64,000 bases of DNA from Reticulitermes speratus (GCA_021186555.1 JAJKFL010000003.1:36010908-36074907), one strand, 5' to 3'. Counted from the first letter of the stretch, positions 33,945 to 45,482 are shown. Translations and numbers: made by a program. The notes: generated from the letters alone by a model not told the origin.

Positions 33945-34254
33945 ATAAATACATCTTATTGTGTTAATAATCTTGTGCATTAGTTGGTTTTAACTTAAAT
34001 TAATGCACCTGTATTGCTACTGTGCTATCATAATTATAATCATAATCATTACAGTTGTAATCACATTTCGCCGAGCCTGAATTGTTAGCTTTTTAAAAAA
34101 GGATTCATTTGTGAGTATAAAGTACAGCAACATTCAAATTAGTGAAATCTGAAATATTTTTACTTTATTCCGGAATTCTAACAGCTTGAATACGGCGCGA
34201 TGACTGCGTTCATTATACAGTATATATTATTGAACACTGTTATGAGTGTATTGC

Positions 34255-34515
34255 ATATAGTGAGTAGCATAGCGGCTGGACAACTGAGCAATAGTGTTTC
34301 GAATCTCTGTAGGGACAGGGAACTATTTTATTCTTCGAAGCATTCAGATCCTTTCTGGGGCCCAGCCAGTCTCAAGTTCAGTGGGTAATACACGCTTTTT
34401 CGCCGGGGTATAAAAAGCCAGGGCGTGTGAAATTGCTCACCGCCAGTGTTGACCTTAAGAATGAATGGTCCTGAAGGTATATCTTCACTCTTCCACTCAC
34501 GTTCATGGAGTGCAT
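34255..34515 (+). repeat. SINE group 2
   Basis: The head AGTAGCATAGCGGCTGG, then a B-box-like TGTTTCGAATCTC, is followed by CCTTTCTGGGGCCCAGCC, AGTTCAGTGGGTAATAC, TTTTCGCCGGGGTA. That is the group-2 order. Its tail runs to about 34515. Confidence 0.6.
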
Positions 34516-35089
34516 AGGGACAACTTTACCTTTGCGAGCGACGGCAAATAGTTGATGAAACTAGCAATCTACTGCCCATCTGAAAACTCAGATAAAACCA
34601 TAGAGACATTTTATTAAAAGACGCTATTTTATTTTTTTCAAAATTCGTTGTGTTTATTTTCAGGAAATACAAATTTGTAGTCGCAAAAACAGTCAAAAAC
34701 AGTGACATTGAAACTAGAGTAGAAACTGAAGAATAAAAATCGTTCACCGTAAATCCTGGCGCTTTATAACAAACAACCGTCTCCTTTCTAATATCCTAAC
34801 TATTGAAACACAGGAAATTATAATTTTATATTTTGCTTTACGTGGCGTGAAACTTGGTTTTCCCCTAAAATCAGGAACACACATTGATGTTTTGTGAGAA
34901 TTGGATGCGCAGATCAAAGAGAAGAAGTTCCAGAAGTCTCTAGAAAACTACACGATGAGAATCTCCATACTTTGTACTGTTAACCACATATTAAGTTTAT
35001 AGGGGTGGTCAAATAAATTAGGAAAGACGGGCGTAGCGTGAGATAAGAGGCCTAAATCTGTAAAATATTTGGGTTCCAAAAACTTGAAG

Positions 35090-35245
35090 AAAAGATGTCG
35101 GTTATAATACGGGTACCTTGACAAAGAAATTAGAATAATATTAAGTAAAATTAATAAAAGAACAGTGTCATTGTGTGGGACTGGGCTTAACCAGCTCAGA
35201 TACAGGGTCACTGACGGGCCCTTGTGAAAACTATAATCAAACTTC
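35090..35245 (+). pseudogene. LINE C-terminal fragment (WEDNIK-type)
   Basis: GATGTCGGTTATAATACGGG aligns with the RHRWED-like block. Then come an N-I-K-like stretch and GGGACTGGGCTTAACCAGCT (WDWA-NQL-like, DWINLAQ in better copies), followed by a GPL-KTII-LR ending. Several stops are present. Confidence 0.5.
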
Positions 35246-35959
35246 AGATATTTATATTTATGTTGGAATGACTTTTTAAAATATCTATGCACAGGTTCTG
35301 TAACACGACCGCCATTAATAAGAGGATGTTATACATTATTTCCCAGATTTTGTTCATTTTGGCGTGTGTTATAGGAAATACGCAGCTTAGTCTGGGCAAC
35401 TCACAGGAACAGGCTGGCAACTGAGTAAAAAGGCAACTTGGTATGAAGCTACTTTAACAGTACGCTGGACAACGGCAAAGTGGAACGAATATTTAAATTT
35501 AAGATGCAACCTCTGTTAGTTTTGCTTATGTTGAAAATAGCTTAGTAATATTAATTACTCAAGTACAATTACTTTACTACGCTAAAGGAATGTTATGATA
35601 TGATAGATGAACGTATTTCAATAGTCATACAATACGCGAAGTCTGTGTACAGGGAATAAGTGGTTGTAGTTATATTCACATACGAAAGAAACATGTACTA
35701 TTTTGGAGTAGAAATCAAGATTATAACACAGTTCTACCTTAATCTAATTTATATTCAGGAATGTCGAATAGCTTAACTGTTTTATACAAAATCATCTTAG
35801 CAGAAAATTGTTGTTTACAGATGTAAAAACTTGGCTCAGCCTGTGTAAACCGCCACGTGTCGATTGTAATTACGTCATGACATTCCATATTTGTAAGGAC
35901 CATGCTTAACAGTATGGGCATGTTATGAAATGGATTAATCTGGCTCAGGTTGTTGTGTG

Positions 35960-36830
35960 CATGGCAATACAATTTAGGGCTTCATAAAAAAATAATTCCT
36001 TAAACAGCTGAGTGATTTTAGCCTTTCCTAAAGTACACTTTCAATTGTATTAATTAGAGTGTTTAATGAGCCCACAGGAATGAAACCTGCGGCTCTTAAA
36101 TAGCGATGTAATTGCATGTATTGGGACTAGGTTTGCAACAAGTTTATACCTGCAATAAATTGTCGAAAAATATTCAGTATTCCAAAGATATTGTTTTCCA
36201 AATAAGTGTGCCTAGAATATATAATTACAGTTATATAATAGAACACATGTCGAGGGGGCCGGTCGTTGCTGCCACTTGTCAGACATTGACATTAATTATG
36301 TGATCTGTCAGTGAAATACATAAGGCAATCAAACAAAAACCATTATCTACCCGGCCTATATATAAGTATGTAAGTCTAACTGTCGGAATTCTGCAACTTC
36401 TTGGTCCCACGTAACAAGTCAGTCATACAGTTAAGGATACATTCGGCAAGTGGTAGTTATTTTCAAAAAGAATCTGCCATTATGAAGCAATCGAAAGGTA
36501 CTAATGCTTCGGTCAGTATTGCAGCCTCAACAATTACCAATATTAGCAGGACTGCTGATTCTGTCACGCTCCCTTTCAAATTCCTGGCGTGTGTGTTAAA
36601 TTAAATTGCGTCTTCATATTATCTATAAAGGGATCTATAATAATGAGTCAATAAAAATTTTGTCTACAACAACTGTAGTAAAAGATGAGCATTGTCACAT
36701 TTTGTAGATGTATGTCCCTTATTCATGCAGCTTAGCAGTAATCTTGTGTTCAGAAGCTTTCATTCCATTTATTATTTCACTTTTAGTGGTGCAATATGTA
36801 ATCACTTTTCCATTTTAGACCGTTAAGAAG
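35960..36830. other. Unassigned sequence
   Basis: Only a short remnant of the LINE 3' end is visible just upstream (ATGGATTAATCTGGCTCAGG near 35930). Nothing is recognised within this interval. Confidence 0.35.
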
Positions 36831-36834
36831 TAAA

Positions 36835-37265
36835 GAAAGAGGCCTTACGTGGGGACCAGGTTGGTCTGTCTATCTGTCCGTCAGTCTCTTTCTCTGTTTG
36901 TGACCTACTATCAGCGACTACATCATTTGTCAGGTTTTCATGAAATTCCTTATGAAAGCATGAATTTCATGCAAATCAGCTCAATGAGAGTCATAATTTA
37001 CTTGAGAAGTAAATGAAATTAAAACTGTACTTTTCAAATTTCGTGAGAGATTTATAGGGTAATTCGGTATATAAATTCCCATGTAGTGTTATTGAGGAGT
37101 TATGAGATTCGTGAAACTCGGTACAGTGAAAGTCATATTTCAGAGAAGGGTGTAAATTAATTTCTTACTACAATATCAATATTTCTCAACCGATTTAGAT
37201 AAATTCAGTATAGCACATTTGCACGTAATGTCACTACGTAATTGTGAGTTTCGTGAAAAATGGCT
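36835..37265 (+). repeat. Probable repeat with GTCTGTC tract and similar sub-blocks
   Basis: It opens with GGGGACCAGGTTGGTCTG and a GTCTGTCTATCTGTCCGTC tract. Two sub-blocks follow, each with a GTGAAA or TGAAA motif, a (GAGAGTCATA or GAAAGTCATA) block and a following AATT(A/T) stretch. The GTCCGTC tract resembles those in the tandem unit at 10455 and near 62787, but the flanks do not match. Class unknown. Confidence 0.35.
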
Positions 37266-37340
37266 GAGTGAAACTCATAGTGTACTTAGGGGGCGTTAAT
37301 GGTTTTCTATCCATAGTTTCCACATGTATTTTCCCATTTG

Positions 37341-37608
37341 GCCGATCCCAGTGGTCGCGCAGTCTAAGGCGTGGTTCTACGGCCGCTCGCTTACTGGGAT
37401 TGTGGGTTCGAATCCCGCCTAGGGCATGGATGTCTGTCTCTTGTGAGTGTTGTGTGTTGTCAGGTAGAGGTCTCTGCGACGGGCTGGTCCCACGTCCAGA
37501 GGAGTCCTACAGAGTGTGGTGTGTCTAAAAAGTGTGTGATCGTGAAGCCTCGAAAAATGAGGCGGCCTAGGCCCCCAAGGGGCTGTCGAGCCAGTGGAAA
37601 AAAAAAAT
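37341..37608 (+). repeat. SINE group 1, tRNA-derived, plus strand, with A-tail
   Basis: Full-length plus copy: head GCCGATCCCAGTGGTCGCGC, B box GGGTTCGAATCCCGCC at about 37405, then GGCATGGATGTCTGTC, GTTGTGTGTTGTCAGG, TCTCTGCGACGGGCTG and CGATCGTGAAGCCTCG-like blocks. It ends in GCCAGTGG followed by a run of A at 37598-37606. This gives the direction of transcription of the family. Confidence 0.85.
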
Positions 37609-37614
37609 TCCCCT

Positions 37615-38695
37615 TTTGGGTGATACTGGGTATAATCGATACACATATAATGTTGTTGAGCATTCTGAGTTTCGCACAAGCCTGGGCAGGGAAGGCCCTA
37701 CGTTTCTTATAAGTTAAATGAAACTACATTTACTCGTGTACCGTGAAACCCTATGACATTTTTAAGGTAAAGAACACCTAGATAAAGTCTATGTCCTACG
37801 TCATGGAATACATCATTTGCAATGGTGTTTAGGTTTGCTTGGCAAAATGGCACCGAATATCTCAGTTAAGGGAGATGATAGCATTGACCACACTTTGTAC
37901 CTACACACATGACACTGAAGTCTTTTATGTGGGTGCCAGAAAGAACCGCCTGAAGACCTGTTCTTAGGGATGATCCGGAAATGAGGTGTCAGGGGGGTTT
38001 TTCTTCATAGAAATTGCCCTTCCTTCAACTTGCCAAAACCGCTTTATACATCTCTGTCAACTGCTGACTCCCTACTTTGTTGTTATATTTCGTGTTTCAC
38101 TTCATGTTGTGGTTATCATCTAGGAAAGGAGAATATCTTTTTTTTTTTTTCGTGAGTTGGGATTTAAGAAAGGAAACTTTTAAGCAGCAAGGTTGATGTT
38201 CCCTTTTCAACGTCAAAAAGAAATGCAGTTTTTTCTGCTACAAGTCAAAAATACGCGTTATAGTACAAAAAAGTCAGTCATGCTCACAAGTAATAAAGCT
38301 AGAAAATAGGGAGATTCAGAAGAATTGAATATTTTATGTAGTGCTGTTACACGTAAAGATATGTTCTGCTGTAGCAGCAGCATAAGGTTAAAATAAGACT
38401 AGAAAATAGACATCGACGATTTTATATGTAAAAGTTATTTGAAATACAAATTCCATCAAAGATAAAACAAAGAAATTAACACACACGAAGGTATTCTCCA
38501 TTACCACAAAAGCATATTACACGCTTATGAGTCTCAAAGTCATGCGCAGCGTCCTGCACCCACACTTTGAAAATCATATACTGATTGCCAAGGTTAAAAA
38601 TTCATGCAGCTACACCCCACTGCTCCTAATATTTTCAGGGCTTTTGTGATTATTCAACACAAGGACAAATTTACCAGTACGTAGGAATTTTGTAA
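37615..38695. other. Unassigned sequence
   Basis: A poly-T run lies near 38140. No coding or repeat signature is recognised. Confidence 0.35.
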
Positions 38696-38699
38696 GTAC

Positions 38700-38845
38700 T
38701 TGAAGATTCAAATCTTCTGGAAAGTTTCGCCCTGAAGTTTGGTCAGGGTCCAGCAGTCCAATCGGACTGAGGATGAAAGTATTATGATCCATCGAAACGT
38801 CGGCACATATCAAACAGCCCAGAAGGCGTAACATCCAAGAATACT
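38700..38845 (+). repeat. Foldback family 1, right-half copy
   Basis: GGACTGAGGATGAAAG, ATCCATCGAAACGTCGGC and AAGGCGTAACATCC align with the right arm of the family (GAAACGTCGG, then GCGTAACATCC). A hammerhead-like core CTGAGGA...GAAACGTC spans 38767-38802, with a possible GATG/CATC stem. The left arm was not identified. Confidence 0.5.
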
Positions 38846-39307
38846 TAAAACTTCAGGAACGCCATATTAGAAACTCACGTCTCGCTATCATAGTACTTAT
38901 TCATAAAATATATCTTTATTTAGAATGCGGTCATCAGAGTTATGATACATTGTGTTGTATCTACGTTCGTACGTGGATAAGAAAAGGTTTACATGGCCTA
39001 CTGTTTCATATTTGTTCTTTATATAACGGCACCTTCAGAACCTCGGACTGTAGGCCTACCTCATCGACACAGTGTCTTAACACAAATTATCAAAATTTAA
39101 ATTCCCACTAAGTTTAATATTTGTGATTTATTAAAGGGCGTTTTCTGAAACTTAGACTCACAGAGTCGTATGGTAAGTGATAGATACCGTGGGAAAAATT
39201 TCACGATTTTCCAATTTGAAAAGATTCCTCCCCTCACCAAATCTAGCACCAATCCTCTTCCCATTTTACAGAATTTTTATTGAATATACTACCATCTACC
39301 CTCCATA

Positions 39308-39515
39308 AAAGAAGCCAGGTTAGCTCAGTCAGTAAACTAACTACAGGCTAGAAGATCACGGATATGTATTTCGATTCGTGAGAGGGTCGAATGCCTTTTC
39401 TCTTCTTCCAAACGTCCAGATCGGCCTTAGGCCCTACCAGTCTTCTCTTCTATGTGTACCAAGGAGAAAGCGGTCGGAACGTGAAGATAATCATCAACCA
39501 CGCCTACTCATATAC
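39308..39515 (+). repeat. SINE group 2 with clear tRNA-like A box
   Basis: GCCAGGTTAGCTCAGTCAG with TAAACTAACTAC is a good tRNA-like 5' half. The B-box region ATTTCGATTCGTGAGAG follows about 50 bases later. The body shows TTCTTCCAAACGTCCAGATC and AGGAGAAAGCGGTCGGAACG. This head differs from the GTAACCGGTATAGCG type at 53942. Confidence 0.65.
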
Positions 39516-39517
39516 TG

Positions 39518-39855
39518 CAGTGGTTCTCAATTTTCTGGTGCCATTGACCCCTTTAAAAGCCTCAATAATTCTGCGGCACTCTCGCAAAAATGATCTCAAG
39601 TCGTGGACACATACGACACGAATCCCGGTAACATTTCCTTTTTGAATAATTACAAATAAGAAAGATGCTTTACTCTAAAAAGCGTTATTAAGGCAATGTA
39701 AAAATGCATTACGAAACCTATACTTTTTCTAAAAGTAGTAAGGGTAAAAATAAGTTAGGAAAACATAAAGAAAAATTTATATTACATTAATGAGAATCTA
39801 CCCAAATTGAGGTCAACTCACAGACAACTCGCGGACCCCAAGTTGAGAGACACTA
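39518..39855 (+). mobile_element. hAT-type non-autonomous element
   Basis: It starts CAGTGGTTCTCAATTTTCTG and ends GACCCCAAGTTGAGAGACA then CTA, giving CAGTGGTTCTCAA / TAGTGTCTCTCAA inverted ends typical of hAT elements. The interior is AT-rich and non-coding. The octamers on either side (ATATACTG and TGTTACAC) do not clearly match. It lies directly against the SINE at 39308. Confidence 0.6.
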
Positions 39856-39949
39856 TGTTACACCATCAGTCCAGATAAATAAGGTTTCTAAAATATTAGA
39901 AATATTCAATGAAGTATTTTTTCTTCTAATTTATCATAGAAATAAAAAT

Positions 39950-40019
39950 AATATCTAGGATCCCCTACCAGATCTCGCAGACACCTAGGGTTCCGCGGAC
40001 CGTATTCCGATAACCAGTG
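39950..40019 (+). mobile_element. hAT-type end fragment
   Basis: CACCTAGGGTTCCGCGGACC followed by AACCAGTGG resembles a second hAT right end (GGTTCCGCGG then an ACCAGTG terminus). No left partner was found. Confidence 0.4.
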
Positions 40020-40204
40020 GCCTGGTGCTCAGGTTAAGATCGTGAAATTATACCTGCAAACCCAAACTCAGGGCTTACCAATCACGAAGCTCTAGGCTTC
40101 TTTGTCTGCTCGAGAAATCTCCTCTCCGTATTGAAATGACGCCTTCATCTGACCAAATCTGATACCTGCAAACAGAATCTTTAACTATTGGCCTACCCTT
40201 GTCT

Positions 40205-40310
40205 TTAAAGCAGGGCTGTCCAAACTATGCATCACGATCCGTACCGGTCCTACTACTTTCTTGAATCAACCTCGCGAAGAGATTTGAATTATGGGGGGGG
40301 GGGGGGGACA
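40205..40310 (+). mobile_element. Possible hAT left end with poly-G
   Basis: CAGGGCTGTCCAAACTATGC resembles a hAT 5' terminus. A run of 15 G lies at 40293-40307. No matching right end was recognised, so this is weak. Confidence 0.3.
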
Positions 40311-40529
40311 AATATCATCAGGGCTGTTTAAATTTCGCGTCTTGTCAAAGGTATGCCATCTTGTCCGCAGCTTCAAAGGAACATGCACGCCCAAACCAAC
40401 AGGAGTTGAATCTACACCACAATACAAGAACAAAAATAGTAATTGAACATAGGCCTTCTGAAGGATGGTTTCCGATTTACGGCCTCCTGATCATTTAAAT
40501 GTTCAAAGCATCCACATTGATTTTCCATG

Positions 40530-41005
40530 CAGGCATTGCAGGAGACAAACTTCTGGGACCCTACTTTCTTTCACCACGTCTGACGGGCTGTTTAACACGA
40601 TTTCCTACAAAACGTCCTTCCAGAGCTGTTGCAAGATGTGGATCTGCAGCCTAGGATTTATTTATCTTTCATGCATGATGGTGCTCCACCTCATTTTCTT
40701 CTTGCATTTCGGGAACACTTGAACAACGTTTTTCCGGAACAATAAATAGGATGAGGTGGACCAACATCACGACCTGCTCCTTCTCCTGATTTAAATCCCT
40801 TACATATTTATCTCTGGGGATATCAAAAGTCTACTGTTTATGCTACGGAAGCCAGTGAAGTCCAGGACTGGCAACAAAGAATCCAGAATGGGTATGAGAT
40901 AATTTTTACGACACCTGGAATTTTCCAGCCAGTCAGGCAATCAATGTTCAGATGTGCAACGTCCTGCGTTGAAGATCAAGGTGGACATTTTGAGTATTTT
41001 CTTCA
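40530..41005 (+). pseudogene. Tc1/mariner-superfamily transposase pseudogene
   Basis: Reading across frames gives AGIAGDKLLGPYFLSPRLTG, then DFLQNVLPELLQDVDLQPRI, FMHDGAPPHFLLAFREHLNN, then SPDLNPLHIYLWGYQKSTVY and a C-terminal block ending CVEDQGGHFEYF. This is the DDE half of an IS630/Tc1/mariner transposase of the insect type usually paired with a DUF4817 helix-turn-helix. The second catalytic Asp survives in HDGAPPH, but the third site reads LHIYLWG where related proteins have an acidic residue (LDF). A frame change near 40585 and a TAA near 40743 also break it. The N-terminal DNA-binding half and the terminal repeats are not seen. Confidence 0.75.
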
Positions 41006-41014
41006 ACCGTCTGG

Positions 41015-42320
41015 GAAAACCGTGCTTCAGAAAGCCTCTGTTCATATAATATTTTGTTCTCGTATAGCGGTATAGATTCAACTTCTGAAGGTTCTAACGT
41101 GCATTTTTCTTTCGTACTGTGTGTGTGAAACCTGGAGACACGTTGCAAAGCAAAGAGTATAGCCATATTAACAGTACATCAACCATTTGATTAAGTCTGT
41201 TGGCTAGCTATTGACTTGCTCGATAGGTTTGAAGTAATCAGCAGAGACGGGAACATTTTTTCCAGCCATTACATTCTAGTTGAGAAATGTGAATATTTCG
41301 GGGAACAGCAAGAAGGGACAAAAGCTGATGCTGAGTATCGGGTGTTCAAGAAGCAGCGGAATTTGCATTATTCTTAATGAATATAGTGGTAAAGTTTTTT
41401 GTCTTATTTTAATAAGATTATGGCTGTACTGAAAGAATATAAAATTCTACGCCACTACAAGTGCAAACATGCGTAGAAAAATAAAAAGTAGAGAAACATT
41501 TTTTGCTTATGAAATGGAAAAAATAAAATTCTCTATGTCCTCCAAAAAGTAATAGCCATAGTTTTACATTAAAAAATGCACATCTTCCTGTAATCACCAA
41601 AAGCAAATGGCTATGGAAATTGTCTTTTTGTCTTTTCTTGCATGTCTAAGAAAGTGCATGAATAATATCAGCATTAGGGTGCAGGTGAACTGAAGCTTAC
41701 ATGTGATACGCACGCACATACTTATCTTTCACACAACAGTAACGCTTTTGTTACGTTAGATAATGTTCAAGTACCCAGTACCGTTTTCAGTCTAGCCTCG
41801 TTTTGTGCAGGTACACTGGCTTATAGAGCATTCATACTAAATTCTGTAATTTTCAAGAAGTCTTCGTCATGCATGTTTCTATCGCTTATTTTCTGGGATT
41901 TAAATTTATTTAGAAAGTAGACCTGGCGACATTACAAAAGTCGCCTCTTTACTTCTGGTCATGTTTCAATAATCACAGAAATTCTAAACATGCGGAATTC
42001 AGAATATCTTGGAATAAGAATTTAAAAAGCCTGACACTGGCTGTACTTCGGAATTAGACTTTTAGGTGGCGCCAAATGTCTAGGCGCCGCTGTCTTCGTT
42101 ACACAAAGTAACAAGTTTTGCTCGTAAGTTCAGTTTGACAGTGAGTATGTAAGCAGTATATGTTTGTTTTCATATTTTGGAATTTATCGCCAGGGCTATG
42201 GTTAAGTGCGAAAACCAAAAGCACGTATTCGGCGTGATTGCAGCGCAAATGAAAAACTTTCCGTTAAAATAAGCATAAGCAAGTTTACATTAATACTTTT
42301 AAAAGAAGGAAATAAATTAG
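41015..42320. other. Unassigned sequence
   Basis: A moderately GC-rich patch near 42065-42100 (GGCGCC, TAGGCGCCGCTG) stands out. No repeat or domain is recognised. Confidence 0.35.
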
Positions 42321-42324
42321 GTAA

Positions 42325-42625
42325 AGCTCTCCCATTACAGGCCTGGAGAGTTCCTTTGGGATCCAGGAGGTTGAGGCTCCCAGAATTTCTAGAAAATCGG
42401 CATATGAATGTGGTAAGTTTGTCAGCCCTATGCACCGGCCGCCTTTACCCCCTATGAGATATCCCTGGCACCCAGTTCTGTTAGGGAATGAGTCAACCCC
42501 TCAGGGATATCGTGCGGTCGGAAGGATTAAGTTAATGGAAAATCTCAATTACCCCCATCGGGAATCGAACCCACGACCTTCTTGCCTGTAATGCAATGCC
42601 TCAACCAACTGCGCCACCGCGAACA
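42325..42625 (-). repeat. SINE group 3, full copy with intact A and B boxes
   Basis: On the minus strand, GCGGTGGCGCAGTTGGTTGA carries a good A box and GTGGGTTCGATTCCCGATGG a near-perfect B box, at tRNA spacing. The body includes CCTGAGGGGTTGACTCATTC, GGGGGTAAAGGCGGCCGG, CCGATTTTCTAGAAATTC and GGGAGCCTCAACC. It ends at AGGCCTGTAATGGGAGAG. A second copy without its head lies at 54183-54425. Confidence 0.8.
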
Positions 42626-42639
42626 AGGAAATGAACAAG

Positions 42640-43330
42640 TATCTAGAAAATAATTTCTTAGTGAGTGTTTCTCAGGTAACAGAATTTTTTTAAATTATTC
42701 TAAGACATTATTTGAAATTAAAAATATTAAGCAGTTTTTTAAAGAAACTAATGGTCACTCAGCTACTCAAGAAATTTAGTTTTTTTAAGCACACTGAATC
42801 GTACTCACAAGAGATTTCAAGTGGACACTATACTCATACGGTTGTATCATAACGCTCTGTTCATACAAAAGAGTTCTTCCTATAAAACAACAAAGAGAAA
42901 TTTCCATTTAGTCTTTGAAAGTATAATTTTGTGTAAACTCCTCATCTACTCTTTATACGCCTCGTACGTCAAATGTGCCCTCTAGTATACTGTTTCGCTT
43001 CGTAAACGGGTGAAGCTGACTGAATAATATTTAAAAATTTGGTTGTACATTTCAAATAATCAAATCAGGTTTAACACATTTCTGGGACAAATACAAAAAT
43101 AAATTTGGGCCCATACATTCGAGTAGTGCTTAACTGATAATTAAGACAGAGCCATGCAAGAATGTGCATCAAACATCTGCAATATGAACAGCCGTTTCGA
43201 GGCCCCACAAACGGAGTTCCCCACGCAGCTGCATAGAATGCAATATCTTTAAACCAACCCAGAAAAGAATTCGGAACGTATTTCATGAGTTAATTTATCT
43301 ATTTTTTATGATTCATACAGTGTACTGTCA
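42640..43330. other. Unassigned AT-rich sequence
   Basis: No signature is recognised. Confidence 0.35.
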
Positions 43331-43334
43331 CTTA

Positions 43335-43490
43335 TCAAGCACACAATACTCAACCATCATATGCGCTCTTATAATTTTTTTAGATGTTATAGATAATATA
43401 GATATTTTAGATATTACAGAGATTGTAATATATAATATCTAAAAAAAACAATAATAATGCATTTGTTGGTTGAGAATTGTGTGTTTAACT
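43335..43490. repeat. MITE-like inverted repeat
   Basis: Left arm 43337-43395 and right arm 43430-43488 pair through ACACAAT(A/T)CTCAACCA, ATGC and a TTTTTTTAGAT(G/A)TTATA block. The centre is AT-rich. No coding capacity or clear target duplication is present. Confidence 0.65.
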
Positions 43491-43499
43491 AATCATATT

Positions 43500-44285
43500 A
43501 AGAAATATTAAATTTTCTTGTTCTGAATACCAAATAAAATTTAAAAAATTGTTTTCTGTGGGCGAAATTTTAGTTATTTAATGTTAATTCTAGTGGCATA
43601 TATATGATTACCACTGCCCTTTAAAACGTTAATATTAAGTTCAGTGCTGAATTAGACGTTAGGCCGAATGGGAAGTTAAGAAACAAGTTTATGAGCTGAT
43701 AGCTTATTTAAATGTTCTCTACAAGACACGAAAAATATTACAAATAATTTCTTAGTAACTTCGTCGCTGGACATGTCTGTCTACTTCGTCCACCAGAGTG
43801 TTATATCCAGCTTGTAGTTCTGATGGCGCCACTGCAGTTAGAAATGTCATTGACCGGGCAAAATCTCGAACAAGGTAAAAGTCAAAAGTTTTTAAAATTC
43901 TACAAGTTTCTAGCCGGAAGTAATATTGTTACCGCTGAAAGTTATTCAAGCTGGGTGAGGTCTTGTTCCCTCGCGTCTGCATGTGACTCATGACCATCTA
44001 CCGGTAGATTATATACACCTTTCTCAAAACAACCCTGTACCATGTTTATAAAAAAAATCATAATTTTCAATCATGCATTATATTTGATATTCCTATATCA
44101 CAGACGGTACGAAAATAGTCTTTTACTCTTTAATTTTTGCGGATTTATTTTTATTTGTCATATTTTACTCAACAAAAACTGCTGCTGTAAAATAAATATC
44201 AATTTTTTTGGTTATCTACCATATAAAGTAATGCTAAATTTTTTCCCTGCATACGCTGTCGGCAACAGATAAAAGTGACTGATTA
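43500..44285. other. Unassigned AT-rich sequence
   Basis: A 76-codon open frame at 44042-44272 is Phe/Ile/Asn-rich, as chance AT-rich frames are. No repeat signature is recognised. Confidence 0.35.
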
Positions 44286-44289
44286 TATT

Positions 44290-44485
44290 ATTGCTCCGGC
44301 CGCTTCACCCCCTGAGAAAAAGTACCCAGTGTTCATTACGTGTTAGGCTCAGTGGGTTCGAGAGTCGGTCTGGACGGTTTGTAGAAGAGAAGCATTTTTT
44401 AGCCCTGTCGGGAATCGAGCCATGTTTCCTCTGCCATTCAAATCGTAGCCTAGTTACTATCTGACTGCATCAGCTCTGCCCATAG
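44290..44485 (-). repeat. SINE group 2, minus strand
   Basis: CTCCGGCCGCTTCACCCCCT, then a decayed CCCAGTGTTC block, then GGTCTGGACGGTTTG and a B-box-like GGGAATCGAGCCATG near 44409 give the group-2 order in reverse. Confidence 0.65.
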
Positions 44486-44489
44486 CTAC

Positions 44490-45480
44490 AGGTTATGTAA
44501 GCATAGACATTTCTCAGCATGAATCTTTCAGTTTACGTGAAGCCTCATCTATAACATGGTTTCTCGTAAATATCCAAAAATGAATTAATTTTATGATGTA
44601 CTTGGGGGTTACTTGTTTATTTTCAATAATGTAAACGTATGTGTTCGAAAGTAAAAATTAATTGCCAGTCTATTAGTTATGTATATGTGTATCTGGGATA
44701 TCTAGTACAGTGAGTACATAAATATGTAATTATTTACCTGATGTTTTTCCATTTCACATTTGCCTGAAACAAAATGACAACGTTTCTTATTGGTCCGTGT
44801 AGAGACTTGATTCTGGACAACTAGCCTTCTAACAGAACACTTTTCCACGTTAAATGTACTCTCATAGACTGAACACTAAGACAGACATTCCTTTGAAATT
44901 TTAACACGTATCTGCCAGACTACATGGCGTCACATTCCAGTAGACAGAAATCGTCACAGTCCCTAAAGAGGGAGCGTCAAATTCTACAAATATATGCTTC
45001 GTAATTAAAAATTTGTTACCTTGTTCTGCAGCATGCCAACAGGAAGGAACGGAAGTGTATGATTTAAATCAGGTAGACATATTTGTTTGAATGATTTACT
45101 GGGGAAGAATATAAATACCATGAATTCTGAAAGCAGATTTCTGGTAAGTGAGCTATTATCTTATTTCATAACCGGAAACCTTGTGACATAGATACGCCTG
45201 ACTATTACAAAGGTCGGCTTTAGAAGGCTACGTTAGGCTGGTCATTTAGCAGGGATAGGGAGATGAAGAGACAACAATGTATATACACTACCCAACCTTT
45301 CTTTGACAACTCTTTTGGAAAAGTTTCGCTTGGAAAACCGAAATATTGGGAGGACAATAGTCAGTTGGATGTTGTGGAGATAGAGTTTAGGGATGGCAGG
45401 CATTATCTCAAGGTGGTCTCAAAGGGCAAGTGCTGAATCTTCGGTTTCTCTCATAACAGTTTCATTTAAAAATATTCTAC
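44490..45480. other. Unassigned sequence
   Basis: No coding or repeat signature is recognised. Confidence 0.35.
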
Positions 45481-45482
45481 AT

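Larger units (their letters stand above)
33600..34003. repeat. Foldback family 2, long inverted-repeat element
   Basis: Left arm 33600-33738 and right arm 33862-34003 are imperfect inverted copies: TTTAAGTTAAAAC/GTTTTAACTTAAA, AATGCACA/TGTGCATT, TAAGATGTATTTATACCCC and its complement, GGCAATCAAATT/AATTTGATTGCC, CTACGGCATCCAAATA/TATTTGGATGCCGTAG. The spacer is about 120 bases. Each arm carries one hammerhead-like motif pointing to its own end. The arms differ at roughly one in six positions, so the element is not young. Confidence 0.75.

Noticed and set aside
40465-40722. 85-codon frame as a gene
   Set aside because: It is an out-of-frame reading over part of the transposase remnant. The meaningful peptide is in another frame.
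42548-42622. Possible functional tRNA gene
   Set aside because: A and B boxes are good, but no acceptor stem closes and the sequence continues into a SINE body shared with 54183. The same holds for the heads at 37341 and 39308.
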